From Cupriavidus respiraculi (GTDB taxonomy: Bacteria; Pseudomonadota; Gammaproteobacteria; Burkholderiales; Burkholderiaceae), in assembly GCF_914271545.1 (NCBI RefSeq), contig NZ_CAJZAH010000001.1, positions 1,364,001 through 1,428,000 of the forward strand: a stretch of DNA of 64,000 bases. The letters are read 5' to 3'. Both the position numbers and the translations under genes were made by a program. The notes under the pieces were generated by a model that was not told the origin of the DNA, searched no databases, and was given only the letters and a program-made list of their open reading frames with translations. Positions 17,754 to 28,307 of this stretch are shown here, piece after piece; position 1 is the stretch's first letter, and each line of letters starts with the position of its first letter.

Positions 17754-19193
17754 ATGTCCACCGCCATCTCCGCCCAAGCCCCGTCCGTCAACACCGAGGC
17801 CTTGCTCGCCGAACTTGCCGCCGTGCTCGACGCGGCCGGGCTGCAGACCGGCGACGCCATCGAGACGCGCTTTCGCAAGGACTGGTACGCGCCGCTCGAT
17901 CCCGTGCCCCCCGTGGCGGTGGCGCGCCCGCGCAATACCGCGGAGGTTTCCGCCGTGCTGGAGATCTGCAATCGCCATCGCCAGCCCGTGGTGCCCCAGG
18001 GCGGGCTGACGGGCCTGGCCGGTGGCGCCACGCCCGCCGGCGGCGAACTGGTGCTGTCGCTGGAGCGCATGCGCGGCGTCGAGGAAATCGACGGCCAGGC
18101 CGGCACCATGACCGTGATGGCCGGCACCACGCTGCAGGCCGCGCAGGAGGCGGCGCGCGCGGCGGACTGGCTGCTGCCCGTGGACCTCGGCGCGCGCGGC
18201 AGCTGCCAGATCGGCGGCAATATCGCCACCAACGCCGGCGGCAACCGGGTGATCCGCTACGGCATGATGCGCGACCAGGTGCTGGGGCTCGAAGCGGTGC
18301 TGGCCGATGGCACCGTGATCACCTCGATGAACAAGATGCTCAAGAACAACGCCGGCTACGACTTGCGCCAGCTGTTCGTCGGCACCGAAGGCACGCTGGG
18401 GGTCGTCACCCGCGCGGTGCTCAGGCTTGCCCCCCTGCCGGCCACCACGCAGACGGCGCTGTGCGCGCTGTCGCGCTACGAGGACGTGGTGCAACTGCTG
18501 CGCCATGCCCAGCGCCGGCTGGCAGGCCGGCTGTCCGCGTTCGAGGTCATGTGGGCCGATTTCTACGAACTGGTCACGACGCGCGTGTCCGGCGTGCGCG
18601 CGCCGCTGCCCGCCGGCCATGCCTTCTACGTGCTGCTGGACCTGCAGGGCGACGATGCCGGCCAGGACGCGCCGGCCTTCGAGAGCATGCTCGAAGCGGC
18701 GATGGACGCGGGATGGATCCAGGACGCCGCGGTCGCCGCCAGCCACAAGGAGGCGCAGAGCTTCTGGCAGCTGCGCGACGCGGTGGCGGAATTCCCGGTG
18801 ATGTGGGCGCCAAATGCCGCGTTCGACGTAAGCCTGCCGATCGGGCAGATCGGCATGTTCGCCGAGGCGCTGCGCATGGCGGTGCTGCGCCAGTGGCCGC
18901 GCGCGGAACTGGTCAACTTCGGCCACGTGGGCGACAGCAACCTGCACGTGAGCGTGTATCTGCCCGACGTCTCGCTGCACGACTTCCCCGAGCACGAGAT
19001 CAGCGAGGTGGTCTATCGCGTGGTGCAGGACTTCGGTGGCAGCATCTCGGCCGAACACGGCATCGGCACGCACAAGAAGCCCTTTCTCGGCTGCTCGCGC
19101 ACGCCGGAGGAACTCGGGCTGATGCGGGTGCTGAAGCGGACGCTCGATCCAAACCATATCCTCTGCCGGGGCCGGGTCATCGACTTGGAGTAA
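17754..19193 (+). CDS. FAD-linked oxidoreductase (D-2-hydroxyacid/D-lactate dehydrogenase, GlcD/D2HGDH family)
   Basis: A 479-residue flavoprotein. The FAD-binding domain (PF01565 type) spans roughly residues 50-195 with VPQGGLTGLAGG and QIGGNIATNAGGN. The C-terminal domain carries the metal/substrate motif FGHVGDSNLHV and the late ISAEHGIGTHKK. The family oxidises D-2-hydroxyacids such as D-lactate, glycolate or D-2-hydroxyglutarate. It reads in the same direction as the MocR gene, 80 bases after it, so it may be co-transcribed. A D-2-hydroxyglutarate role would connect it with 2-oxoglutarate-using GabT, but the substrate cannot be read from the sequence. ATG 17754 gives a family-length protein. 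Confidence 0.9.
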   Translation: MSTAISAQAPSVNTEALLAELAAVLDAAGLQTGDAIETRFRKDWYAPLDPVPPVAVARPRNTAEVSAVLEICNRHRQPVVPQGGLTGLAGGATPAGGELVLSLERMRGVEEIDGQAGTMTVMAGTTLQAAQEAARAADWLLPVDLGARGSCQIGGNIATNAGGNRVIRYGMMRDQVLGLEAVLADGTVITSMNKMLKNNAGYDLRQLFVGTEGTLGVVTRAVLRLAPLPATTQTALCALSRYEDVVQLLRHAQRRLAGRLSAFEVMWADFYELVTTRVSGVRAPLPAGHAFYVLLDLQGDDAGQDAPAFESMLEAAMDAGWIQDAAVAASHKEAQSFWQLRDAVAEFPVMWAPNAAFDVSLPIGQIGMFAEALRMAVLRQWPRAELVNFGHVGDSNLHVSVYLPDVSLHDFPEHEISEVVYRVVQDFGGSISAEHGIGTHKKPFLGCSRTPEELGLMRVLKRTLDPNHILCRGRVIDLE

Positions 19194-19270
19194 TCTCTCG
19201 TCCGAGCCGCGGGATGCATCACGTGCTGAAGCATGCCGCTTCCAAGAACAACAACCAACGGGTTCGGGTC

Positions 19271-21220
19271 ATGACCTCTACCGCCATTCTTTCCGCGCCG
19301 CGCACGGAACGCCGCCGGCTGCCCCATTCCTTCTGGCTAGCCGTTTTGCTGTGCGCATGCACGCTGCTGTCCGCCTGCTCCAACGGCGACGATGCGCAGG
19401 CGCCGGCGGGCCTGAGCTACGCGATGACCTCCGCCGTCTACGAGGCCGGCGAACCCATCGTGCCGAACCGGCCCAGCGTCAGCGGCGGCGCCGTCGAGCG
19501 CTACACCGTGGCGCCGCCGTTGCCGGACGGGCTGGCGCTGGACGGCACGACCGGCGTCATCGCCGGCACGCCGCGCTCCGTCAGCGCGCCCACGCTGTAC
19601 GTCGTGACCGCGACGAACGGCGGGGGCAGTGCCACGGCCCGGGTGCAGATCGAAGTGCGCAACACCCCCGCCGCGCCAGCCGGACTGGCGTACCGCGAGC
19701 CGGCCGTCACCTATACCGTGGGCGCGCCCATCGCCGCCAACACCCCCACCAGCAGCGGCGGGCCCATTGCCGCCTACCGCATCGCGCCCGCGCTTCCAGC
19801 GGGCCTGGCGTTCGACACGCAGACCGGAGCCATCACAGGCACGCCCACTGCCGTGTCGGCAGCCGCCAGCCATACCGTGACCGGCAGCAATGCGGCGGGC
19901 GAGACGACCGCGACGGTGCAGATCACGGTGCAGGCCGCTGCAGTGGCGCCGGCCAGCCTGAGCTACAGCACGCCGGTCGCGCTGTACGTCAGGGGGGAAG
20001 CGATCGTGCCCAATACAGCGGTGCTGAGCGGCGGCACGGCGGCCACGTTCTCGGTCAGCCCGGCGTTGCCGCCGGGCCTGAGCCTGAATACGGAGACCGG
20101 CGTCATCGCCGGCACGCCGACCACCGTGCAATCCCAGGCGACGTACACGCTCACCGCGAGCAACGGCGCGGGCAGCGTCCAGGCGCAGGTGCGGATCGCG
20201 GTCACGTCGCGCGGCAGCTGGACAGCGGCGGCCCCTTTGCTTGTGCCCGCGCACTATTCGGCTGCGACGATGTTGCCCACTGGCAAGGTGCTTGTCGCGG
20301 GCGGCTTTGCGGCCGGGGGCAGCACCAGCACGGCGGCTCTCTACGACCCTGTCGCCAACACATGGACAGCCACGGGCAGCATGGCTACTCCACGGTCGGG
20401 GCATGCCGCCACGCTGCTCAACGACGGACGCGTGCTCGTCACCGGTGGCGACATCGGCGGCACGATGGGTACGGCTTCGGCGGAAATCTATGAGCCCGCC
20501 ACCGGCACGTGGCAGAGCGCTGGCGTCATGTCCGAAGTTCGTGCGAACCATACTTCCACGCTGCTGCCGGACGGCAAAGTGCTGGTCATTGGCGGCTATG
20601 ACAGAAGCGGAAGTCTGCACTTCTCGGACACGGCGGAGTTGTACGACCCGTTCACGGGCACATGGTCGGTGCTGGCCACCCGACTTGCCGCAGGGCGGGC
20701 TCAGCATGGGGCGACACTGCTGCCGGGCGGCGCCGCGATACTGTTGGCCAGCGGCGTCAATTCTTCCGGCTTTGTCACAACGGCGGAGCTGTTCCCGGTG
20801 GATGACAGCGGCGCCACCACGCCGGTCGCAGGACCCTCCATGTCGAACAACGTTGCGCAGTCCGTGCTGCTGCGCGACGGCAAGGTCCTCGTCATCGGCG
20901 ATGGCGGCACCACGAGCTGGCGTTACGACCCGGCCACGTCCGCATGGACGAGCGGCACCATGACACTCCGCCGCTCACTGCCCGTGACGATGTTGCTGGC
21001 CGACGGTCGAGTGCTGGTGGCGGGCGGCGCAGGCGATGGAGGTGTCCGGCTGGCCAGCGCAGAAATCTACAATCCCGACACCAATAGCTGGACCTGGGCA
21101 ACGCCCATGTCAGTGGCGCGCGGTGCCGCCGTGGGAACGTTGCTGTCGGATGGCAGTGCCTTGGTGATCGGAGGATTCGATGCCGGCGAGGTGGCTTCCG
21201 TGGAGCGCTTCCAGCCGTAG
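19271..21220 (+). CDS. Lipoprotein with three Ig-like repeats and a seven-repeat kelch propeller
   Basis: A 649-residue predicted lipoprotein. The signal peptide ends in LLSAC with Cys36 as lipidation site. Three repeats of about 91 residues follow (starting near 46, 137 and 228), each with a Y-x-x-G-x-x-I-x-x-N...GLxLDxxTGxIxGTP pattern typical of putative Ig (He_PIG) domains. From about 311 to the end there are seven kelch-like repeats of the form DGKVLVxGG with LYDPxxxTW, predicting one seven-bladed beta-propeller. No catalytic residues are evident. It should sit on an outer or inner membrane face and bind a partner or glycan. It lies between unrelated genes; a hairpin (21236-21261) closes it. 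Confidence 0.85.
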   Translation: MTSTAILSAPRTERRRLPHSFWLAVLLCACTLLSACSNGDDAQAPAGLSYAMTSAVYEAGEPIVPNRPSVSGGAVERYTVAPPLPDGLALDGTTGVIAGTPRSVSAPTLYVVTATNGGGSATARVQIEVRNTPAAPAGLAYREPAVTYTVGAPIAANTPTSSGGPIAAYRIAPALPAGLAFDTQTGAITGTPTAVSAAASHTVTGSNAAGETTATVQITVQAAAVAPASLSYSTPVALYVRGEAIVPNTAVLSGGTAATFSVSPALPPGLSLNTETGVIAGTPTTVQSQATYTLTASNGAGSVQAQVRIAVTSRGSWTAAAPLLVPAHYSAATMLPTGKVLVAGGFAAGGSTSTAALYDPVANTWTATGSMATPRSGHAATLLNDGRVLVTGGDIGGTMGTASAEIYEPATGTWQSAGVMSEVRANHTSTLLPDGKVLVIGGYDRSGSLHFSDTAELYDPFTGTWSVLATRLAAGRAQHGATLLPGGAAILLASGVNSSGFVTTAELFPVDDSGATTPVAGPSMSNNVAQSVLLRDGKVLVIGDGGTTSWRYDPATSAWTSGTMTLRRSLPVTMLLADGRVLVAGGAGDGGVRLASAEIYNPDTNSWTWATPMSVARGAAVGTLLSDGSALVIGGFDAGEVASVERFQP

Positions 21221-21235
21221 CACCACTGGTTCGCT

Positions 21236-21261
21236 CGCCTCTTCCGCTTGCGGGAGAGGCG
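21236..21261. terminator. Hairpin between convergent genes
   Basis: Arms 21236-21247 (CGCCTCTTCCGC) and 21250-21261 (GCGGGAGAGGCG) pair with one wobble. The hairpin lies between the plus-strand kelch lipoprotein gene and the minus-strand DHFR-family gene. It lacks a T-run, so termination is only likely, not proved; the core also resembles the GGGAGAGG palindromic repeats elsewhere in the window. Confidence 0.5.
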
Positions 21262-21274
21262 AGAAATGCGTCGT

Positions 21275-21829
21275 CTAGCCGCGCTGGACGTCATAGCGCA
21301 GCTCGCACATGCCGCCGCCCATCTGGCGGACCGACGTCAGCTGCAGCACCGGGCTGAGCACCCGGCGCGGGAACAGCGGCTTGCCGCGGCCCAGCGTCAC
21401 CGATCCCACCTGCAGGATCAGTTCATCGAGCAAACCCGCATCGAAGAACTGGCCGGCGAGATCCCCGCCCCCAACGATCCAGACGTTCTTGCCGCCCGCC
21501 GCCGCCCGCATCTGTGCGTGGGCGTCGCGCACATCGCCATTGACGAAGCGGATATCGGCCCGCTCGACGAGCGGCAGTTTTCTGCTGGTGAAGACCCACG
21601 CCGGCTGCGTATAGGGCCACGGCGAGCCCGTCTCGGCGGCGACGGTGTCGGCGTGGCGCAGCATCCATTCGTAGGTGGACGAGCCCATCGCCAGCGCGCC
21701 GACTTCGGCGATGAACGCGGGATAGCTCGACTCATTGATGTTGCCGAGCGGGAACAGCCATTCGAGCGAATCGTCCTCCGTGGCAATGAAGCCGTCCAGG
21801 CTGGTCGCGGTGAAGTATTGGGTTTTCAT
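21275..21829 (-). CDS. Dihydrofolate-reductase-like protein (RibD C-terminal domain family)
   Basis: A 184-residue stand-alone RibD-C/DHFR-like protein. Typical features: the N-terminal TATSLDGFIA, a central GSSTYEWML, and the nucleotide-binding WIVGGGDLAGQFFDAGLLDEL. It has neither a deaminase domain nor the usual DHFR drug-binding residues. Members are NAD(P)H-dependent reductases of unassigned substrate. It is apparently a single-gene unit. Confidence is high for family, low for function. Confidence 0.88.
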   Translation of the reverse strand: MKTQYFTATSLDGFIATEDDSLEWLFPLGNINESSYPAFIAEVGALAMGSSTYEWMLRHADTVAAETGSPWPYTQPAWVFTSRKLPLVERADIRFVNGDVRDAHAQMRAAAGGKNVWIVGGGDLAGQFFDAGLLDELILQVGSVTLGRGKPLFPRRVLSPVLQLTSVRQMGGGMCELRYDVQRG

Positions 21830-21890
21830 GGCAGTGTGCGGCTCCCGGGAAAGTGATGAAGACCGCCATGGTACTGCCGGCCGCCCCGCG

Positions 21891-22946
21891 CTACATCACC
21901 CTTCCGAACCACCACAGCGACAGCAGCCCCGCGCAGCCGGCCAGCAGCGCGCCGAGCGCCGCGAAGAAGGCGGTGAGCTCGACCTGGTCGCGCTTGTCCA
22001 GCGTCAGACGGGCGTTGAGCGTCTGGTACACCCGCTTCAGTTGTCCGGCTTCCTCCAGGCGGAAGTAGTCCGCCGCGGTCGCGTCGGCGACCTGCTTCAG
22101 TACCTGCTCGTCGAGCTTGACGCGCGCCGACCAGCCGTCGGCCGTCAGCACCACGCCCTCGGTCGTGCCCACCCCTACGGTGTAGATGCGCACCCCATGC
22201 GTGGCGGCAAGCTGCGCGGCCTGCAACGCCGCGGGCCCGGCATTGCTCTCGCCATCGGAGAACAGCACGATCGCACCGGCGGCATAGGAGCCGGGCGCGA
22301 CCGGTTCGCCGCTGGCCGCGGCCGGCGGTCTCTTCGGCGGCGAGGCGTCGTCGTTCAGCAGCCGCTCGGCTTCGGGAATCGTCTGCGGCAACAGGGTCGT
22401 CAGCGCAATCAGCAGGCCATTGCCCAGCGCGGTGCCGCCCTGCGGCTGCAGCCGGTCGATGGCCGCGGCCACGTCGTCCTTGCGCCGGCTGGGCGCCTGC
22501 GCCACCGCGGCGGTGCCCGCCATCGCCACCACGCCCACGCGCACGCCCGACGGCTGGGCCTGCAGCAGGACCTTGGCCGCCTGCTGCGCCGCGCGGATGC
22601 GGCTGGGCTTGACGTCCTGCGCGCGCATGCTGCCGGACAGGTCGACGACCAGCATCACGGTCTCGATGCGCGAGGGCAGCGTCAGCACGGCGTGGGGTCG
22701 GGCGATGGCGAAGATCAGCGCCGTCAGGCCCAGCAGCGTCAGCAAGGGAGACACATGCCGCCGCCAGCCCCCGTTCCCCCGCATCGCGAGGCCGATGGTC
22801 TTGAGCGCGGGATGGTCCACCGTCGCGCGCCGCCGCCCGTCCAGCCAGAAGTAGGCGGCGGCCAGCAGCAGCACCAGCGCCAGCAGCCACAGCATCCGCG
22901 GCCACAGGAAGCTGAAGACAGGCAGGCGGCTGAAGGCGTCGATCAT
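21891..22946 (-). CDS. VWA-domain membrane protein (BatA/aerotolerance-type)
   Basis: A 351-residue protein with an N-terminal BatA-type two-helix membrane anchor (FLWPRMLWLLALVLLL), a von Willebrand A domain from about residue 90 to 300 and a C-terminal membrane helix. The MIDAS motif DLSGS, which binds a divalent metal, is intact. ATG 22946 overlaps the DUF58 stop (ATGA). Last gene of the protease-MoxR-DUF58-VWA unit. MoxR/VWA pairs act as chaperone or assembly modules in the envelope (family knowledge); the client is unknown here. Confidence 0.9.
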   Translation of the reverse strand: MIDAFSRLPVFSFLWPRMLWLLALVLLLAAAYFWLDGRRRATVDHPALKTIGLAMRGNGGWRRHVSPLLTLLGLTALIFAIARPHAVLTLPSRIETVMLVVDLSGSMRAQDVKPSRIRAAQQAAKVLLQAQPSGVRVGVVAMAGTAAVAQAPSRRKDDVAAAIDRLQPQGGTALGNGLLIALTTLLPQTIPEAERLLNDDASPPKRPPAAASGEPVAPGSYAAGAIVLFSDGESNAGPAALQAAQLAATHGVRIYTVGVGTTEGVVLTADGWSARVKLDEQVLKQVADATAADYFRLEEAGQLKRVYQTLNARLTLDKRDQVELTAFFAALGALLAGCAGLLSLWWFGRVM

Positions 22947-23918
22947 GCTGCCCCCTTGGCGGCGCCCTGCTGCCGGCGGCGCTGGCGCGCGAAGTGCAAC
23001 AGCGCCAGGTCCAGACGGGCATACGTGGACAGCGTCAGGCATTCCACGCCGGCGCGCACGAAGGCAAGGCGCAGTTCCTCCTCGCGCGCCTGCGCCGCCG
23101 CGGCGAAACGCTTCCTGAAGGCGGGGTCGTGCGTATCGACGAACATCTGCTCTCCGGTTTCGGCATCCTGCAGCACCACCAGCCCGAGATCGGGCATGTC
23201 CACCTCCAGCGGATCGACCAGCCGCACGGCGACGACTTCATGCCGGCGCGCCAGCAAACCCAGCGACGCCTGCCAGCCGGGCGCGCTGATGAAGTCGGAG
23301 ACGACGAACACGACCGAGCGCCGTTTCGCGGCGGCGCGGGCGCGCTCGAGCAGGTCGCGCAGCCGGGTATCGCCGGGCGAGGCGGCCGGCGTGGAGCGCA
23401 TGCGCGCGAGCAGGTGCAGCAGCTGGCGGCGCCCGGAGCGCGCCGGCACCACGAGCGGCCCCGCGTCCTGGGCCCCGCCGTAGAGCACCGCGCCCACGCG
23501 GTTGCCATAGCGCGTCAGCAGCAGCGCCATCACGGTGGTGAAGTCGCTCAGCAGGTCCCGCTTGCGCACCTGGCCGGAGCCGAAGTCGATCGAGCCGCTC
23601 AGGTCCAGCAGAAACCACACGGCCACCTCGCGGTCCTCCTGGAACTCGCGCACGTGCGGCGTCTGCAGCCGCGCGGTCACGTTCCAGTCGATATGCCGCA
23701 CGTCGTCGCCCGGGTGGTATTCGCGCAGGTCGGCCAGATCGAGTCCGAAGCCGCGGAACAGCGTGCGGTAGTCGCCCTGCAGCATGCCGTCGAGACGGCG
23801 CACCACGGTCCACTCCAGCCGGCGCAACAGCGCGTCGGTCTGGTCGGGAACGACGCCCCCCGGCCGTGCGGCGGCGGGCGCGCCGTCGGCGGCGGGTGCG
23901 TCCGGCGCGCGCCGGCGC

Positions 23919-23941
<23 letters not shown>
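22943..23941 (-). CDS. DUF58 domain protein
   Basis: A 332-residue protein. The DUF58 signature is the REYHPGDDVRHIDWNVTAR segment, followed by a VWA-like fold with LLDLSGSIDFG. No membrane segments are evident, so it is probably cytosolic. Such proteins almost always neighbour MoxR ATPases and VWA proteins. Its start overlaps the 3' end of the MoxR gene by 23 bases and its stop overlaps the VWA start, so the three are tightly coupled. Confidence 0.9.
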
Positions 23942-24932
<991 letters not shown>

Positions 24933-24946
24933 GGGTCGTTCGCGTC

Positions 24947-25840
24947 CTAGAAAGGCGAAGCGCCGACGGAGCCGCCTGCGCTTTCGATGGTGATGGCAAA
25001 ACCGATGCCAAGGAAGGTGCCGCTCTTGTTGGGGTTGAGGATGGCGGTGACGATGCCCACCACCTCGCCGTTCATGTTCACCAGCGGTCCGCCGGAGTTG
25101 CCCGGGTTGGCCGCGGCGTCGAACTGGATCAGCTTGTCCAGGTGCTCCTTGTTGTCGGGGGAAATGAACTCGCGGTCCAGCCCGGACACCACGCCGGCGG
25201 ACACCGACGGACCGATGCCGAACGGAAAGCCCACGGCGACGACTTCGGAGCCCGGCGCCAGTTCGCGGCTCGATCCGAGCGTGGCGGGGGGCAGGTCGTC
25301 GGGCATGGACTTGGCCTGAAGGATCGCCAGGTCTTTTTCGGGGAGCGCCTGCAGCACCACGGCCTCGGCGGTGTGGCCATCGTGGAAGCTGATCTCCAGG
25401 CGTGCGGCATCGGCGACGACGTGATGGTTTGTGATGATGATGCCGCTTTCGGTGACCACCACGCCGGATCCGATGTGACGGATCTCCGGCTCGCTGGCGG
25501 GCGGTTTGACCGTAGCCTGATCGCTCGGCCTGGTGGACGGGGAGGATTCGGGACGCTTCGCCCGGGTGCCGGGCTTGGCCGGCGGCGAGGAGGCAGCTTC
25601 CACTGGCTTTGCCGCCGGGAAGCTGCGGATGGCGACGACCGACTGGCGTACCGCCTCGGCGGCCCGCGCGGTGCGCGACGGGAGGCTCTTGGTCTGCAAC
25701 GTATGCAGCACCGCGGCGTCGATATCCGCCTGCTTGAGCACACGCGGCTTGGGCTGCAGCAGCCAGGCCGACCCGACGCCCGCCGCGAAAACAAGCACGA
25801 TGGCTACCGAGACGCATCCATAAATCGTCACTCGCTTCAT
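24947..25840 (-). CDS. Trypsin-like serine protease, S1C (HtrA/DegP-like) without PDZ domain
   Basis: A 297-residue periplasmic or membrane-anchored protease. One N-terminal hydrophobic segment (about 8-28) is followed by a Pro/Ser/Lys-rich linker (about 75-120) and a chymotrypsin-fold domain. The triad is complete: His140 (TNHHVV), Asp170 (EKDLAIL), Ser249 (GNSGGPL). The protein ends shortly after the catalytic domain, so the PDZ domains that control DegP are absent. It is the first gene of the MoxR-DUF58-VWA unit and divergent from a second VWA gene, which suggests it trims or controls those envelope partners (inference). Confidence 0.9.
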   Translation of the reverse strand: MKRVTIYGCVSVAIVLVFAAGVGSAWLLQPKPRVLKQADIDAAVLHTLQTKSLPSRTARAAEAVRQSVVAIRSFPAAKPVEAASSPPAKPGTRAKRPESSPSTRPSDQATVKPPASEPEIRHIGSGVVVTESGIIITNHHVVADAARLEISFHDGHTAEAVVLQALPEKDLAILQAKSMPDDLPPATLGSSRELAPGSEVVAVGFPFGIGPSVSAGVVSGLDREFISPDNKEHLDKLIQFDAAANPGNSGGPLVNMNGEVVGIVTAILNPNKSGTFLGIGFAITIESAGGSVGASPF

Positions 25841-25915
25841 CGCAGCTCCCGTGGTCCGGTCCCGCCTTTAAAAAAACAGTACCATCCTTCTTAACCACGC
25901 GCCAAGGAGCAGGGC

Positions 25916-26986
25916 ATGCAGTTTCTCTGGCCGCACATGCTTTGGCTGCTGCTGGCACTTCCCGTGCTCGCGGCCTTGTACCTGTATCTGATCGCGCGGC
26001 GCAAGAAAGTTGCCCTTCTGTACGCGAGTCTTGCGTTGCCGCGCGCGGCCCTCGGCCCGGGCCAGCGGCTGCGACGCCACATTCCTCCCGTGCTGTTCTT
26101 CCTCGCGCTGGCCGCGGCGCTGCTGGCATGCGCGCGTCCCACCGCCAATGTCACGCTGCCGGCAGATACCGTCACGCTGGTGCTGGCCATGGATGTCTCG
26201 CGCAGCATGGAGGCGAGCGACGTGGCGCCGACGCGGATGAGCGCGGCGCAGCAGGCCGCGCGCGAACTGATCGTGGGTCTGCCGGCCAATGTGCAATTGG
26301 GCATCGTGTCGTTCGCCGCGACCGCCACCGTGGTCCTTACGCCCACCAGCAACCGCCACGACATGCTCGAGGCGATCGACCGCTTCCAGCTCCAGCGCGG
26401 CACCGCCACCGGCAGCGGCCTGATCCAGGCGCTCGCCGTGCTGTTTCCCGACGACGGAATCGACCTCGAAACGATCCTGTTCGAAGGCGCGGCGGCTGCG
26501 GCCGGCGCCGGACGGCGCGCCGTGCCGCTGGACGAGGCCACCGCGGCCGATGCGGCCCGCAAGCGCGAGCCGCCGCCCCCGGCCGCGCAGCCCGGCTCCT
26601 ACCGGCATGGGGCGGTGATCCTGCTCAGCGACGGCCGGCGCACCACCGGGCCCGATCCGGCCGAGGCGGCCCGCATGGCGTCGCAGCGCGGCGTGCGCGT
26701 CTATACCGTGGGCTTCGGCTCGCCACATGGCGGGACGTCCGGCGAGCCGGCGCTGTCCTACTACATGCAGCTCGATGAACCTTCGCTGCGCATGGTGGCG
26801 ACGATGACCGGCGGCGAGTATTTTCAGGCGGGCTCGGCCGCCGACCTGAGCCAGGTCTATCGCCAGCTCAGCGCCCGCTTTGCGCTGGAGCGCAGGGAGA
26901 CCGAGGTGGGCGCCCTGCTGGCGGCGGCGGCTGTGGTGCTGCTGGTGCTGGCCGGCGCGCTGTCGATGCTGTGGTTCCGCCGCTGA
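25916..26986 (+). CDS. VWA-domain membrane protein (BatA-type), second copy
   Basis: A 356-residue paralogue-like partner of the VWA protein at 21891-22946. It has the BatA N-terminal anchor (FLWPHMLWLLLALPVLAALY), a second membrane helix, a VWA domain with DVSRS MIDAS motif and a C-terminal helix (LLVLAGALSMLWF). The start has an AAGGAG ribosome site. It is transcribed divergently from the protease, with only 75 bases between them including an A/T patch. A proline-rich insert (PPPPAAQPG near residue 222) interrupts the domain. Confidence 0.9.
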   Translation: MQFLWPHMLWLLLALPVLAALYLYLIARRKKVALLYASLALPRAALGPGQRLRRHIPPVLFFLALAAALLACARPTANVTLPADTVTLVLAMDVSRSMEASDVAPTRMSAAQQAARELIVGLPANVQLGIVSFAATATVVLTPTSNRHDMLEAIDRFQLQRGTATGSGLIQALAVLFPDDGIDLETILFEGAAAAAGAGRRAVPLDEATAADAARKREPPPPAAQPGSYRHGAVILLSDGRRTTGPDPAEAARMASQRGVRVYTVGFGSPHGGTSGEPALSYYMQLDEPSLRMVATMTGGEYFQAGSAADLSQVYRQLSARFALERRETEVGALLAAAAVVLLVLAGALSMLWFRR

Positions 26987-27016
26987 CCGCGGCAGCGCCG
27001 TAGCTCCCGGCGACCT

Positions 27017-28297
27017 TTACTGGCTGTCGGCGCGACGCGGCCCCATCAGTTCGATCACCTCCAGACTGCTGAACCCGGCTTCGCGCAACACGGCCTCGGT
27101 GTCCGCGCCCAGGGCCGGCGCGGGCCGCCGGATGCCGGTCGGGGTCGCCGCGAAGCGGGCCGTGGGCCGGATCTGCCGGATCGGCCCCACCACGGGATGG
27201 CACGATTCCTCGAACAGCGCCACCTCGCGCAGGTGCGGATGCGCCGGGAGGTCGTCCAGGCCGTAGATGGGCGTGGCCGGAATGTCCACCCGCTCGCACA
27301 ACGCCATCCATTGGGCCGTGGTGCGCTCCGGCGCAAGCTCGCGCAGATGCCCGTACAGCGCCTGGATATTGGCGTTGCGCTCGTGCCGGCTGGCGATGTT
27401 GTACCGGTGCGCCAGCTCCGGCTGCCCGGCCTCGGCGAAGAACGCCTGCCAATGGCGTTCGGTATAGGGCAGCAGGCTCATCCACCCGTCGGCCGTGCGC
27501 ACCGGCTTGCGCCCGCCCTGCAGCAGCCGCGCGTAGCCGGCCTTGCCGGGGTTGGCCGGGAACGTCATGCCGCCCATGTGCTCGGTCAGCACGAAAGCCG
27601 CCATCGTCTCCAGCATGGGCACCTCGACGTACTGGCCGCGGCCGTGCCGCTCGCGATGGAACAGCGCGGCCAGCACCGCGTTGGCCACGGCCAGGCCGGT
27701 GGTCTTGTCGGCGATCAGGCTCGGCATGTAGTCGGGCTCGTCGCGGTTCACCGAGGCGGCGCCGACGAAGCCGCAGGCCGCCTGGATGATGTCGTCGAAC
27801 GCCGGCTTGTCGCGATCGGGCCCGTCCTGCCCGAAGCCGGTCGCCGCGCAGTAGACGATGTCCGGTTTGATCGCCGCCACCGCCTCGTAGCCCAGCCCCA
27901 GGCGCTCGATCGCGCCCACGCGCATGTTGTGCACGACCACGTCCGCGGTGGCGATCAGCCGGCAGACCGCCTCCAGCCCGGCCGCGGTCTTCAGGTCCAG
28001 CACGATGGAGCGCTTGTTGCGGTTCAGGGCGAGAAAGATCGAACTCATGCCCGGGTGGTGCACGACCCCGTTGGCGCGCATCAGGTCGCCTTCCGGCGCC
28101 TCGACCTTGATGACGTCGGCGCCGAAGTCGGCGAGCAGCTGCGTCGCCATGGGGCCCAGCACCACCGAGGACAGGTCGATCACGCGCACACCGTGCAAGG
28201 GCCCGGTGCCCGCCGGCGCGGCCGGACGGATACCGGCGGCTTCGACGTCCTCGCCATCGCCCTGAGCGGGTCCCATGTGCCGATTGTGGCTTTCCAT
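27017..28297 (-). CDS. Family III CoA-transferase (CaiB/BaiF)
   Basis: A 426-residue CoA-transferase that would activate a carboxylic acid by moving CoA from a donor thioester. The catalytic Asp (about residue 197) lies in PSLIADKTTG, the usual site in formyl-CoA transferase relatives. N-terminal GVRVIDLSSVVLGPMATQLLADFGADVIKVE is the family hallmark (split over residues 36-66). ATG 28297 is preferred over upstream in-frame starts because GAGGGAG lies before it. It follows the crotonase gene by ten bases, so one transcript is likely. Confidence 0.92.
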   Translation of the reverse strand: MESHNRHMGPAQGDGEDVEAAGIRPAAPAGTGPLHGVRVIDLSSVVLGPMATQLLADFGADVIKVEAPEGDLMRANGVVHHPGMSSIFLALNRNKRSIVLDLKTAAGLEAVCRLIATADVVVHNMRVGAIERLGLGYEAVAAIKPDIVYCAATGFGQDGPDRDKPAFDDIIQAACGFVGAASVNRDEPDYMPSLIADKTTGLAVANAVLAALFHRERHGRGQYVEVPMLETMAAFVLTEHMGGMTFPANPGKAGYARLLQGGRKPVRTADGWMSLLPYTERHWQAFFAEAGQPELAHRYNIASRHERNANIQALYGHLRELAPERTTAQWMALCERVDIPATPIYGLDDLPAHPHLREVALFEESCHPVVGPIRQIRPTARFAATPTGIRRPAPALGADTEAVLREAGFSSLEVIELMGPRRADSQ

Positions 28298-28307
28298 TCC
28301 GGCTCCC

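Noticed and set aside
18461-21220. Extension of the kelch lipoprotein upstream to 18461
   Set aside because: That part overlaps the flavoprotein gene in another frame and would bury the lipoprotein signal peptide; the ATG at 19271 gives a clean signal sequence.
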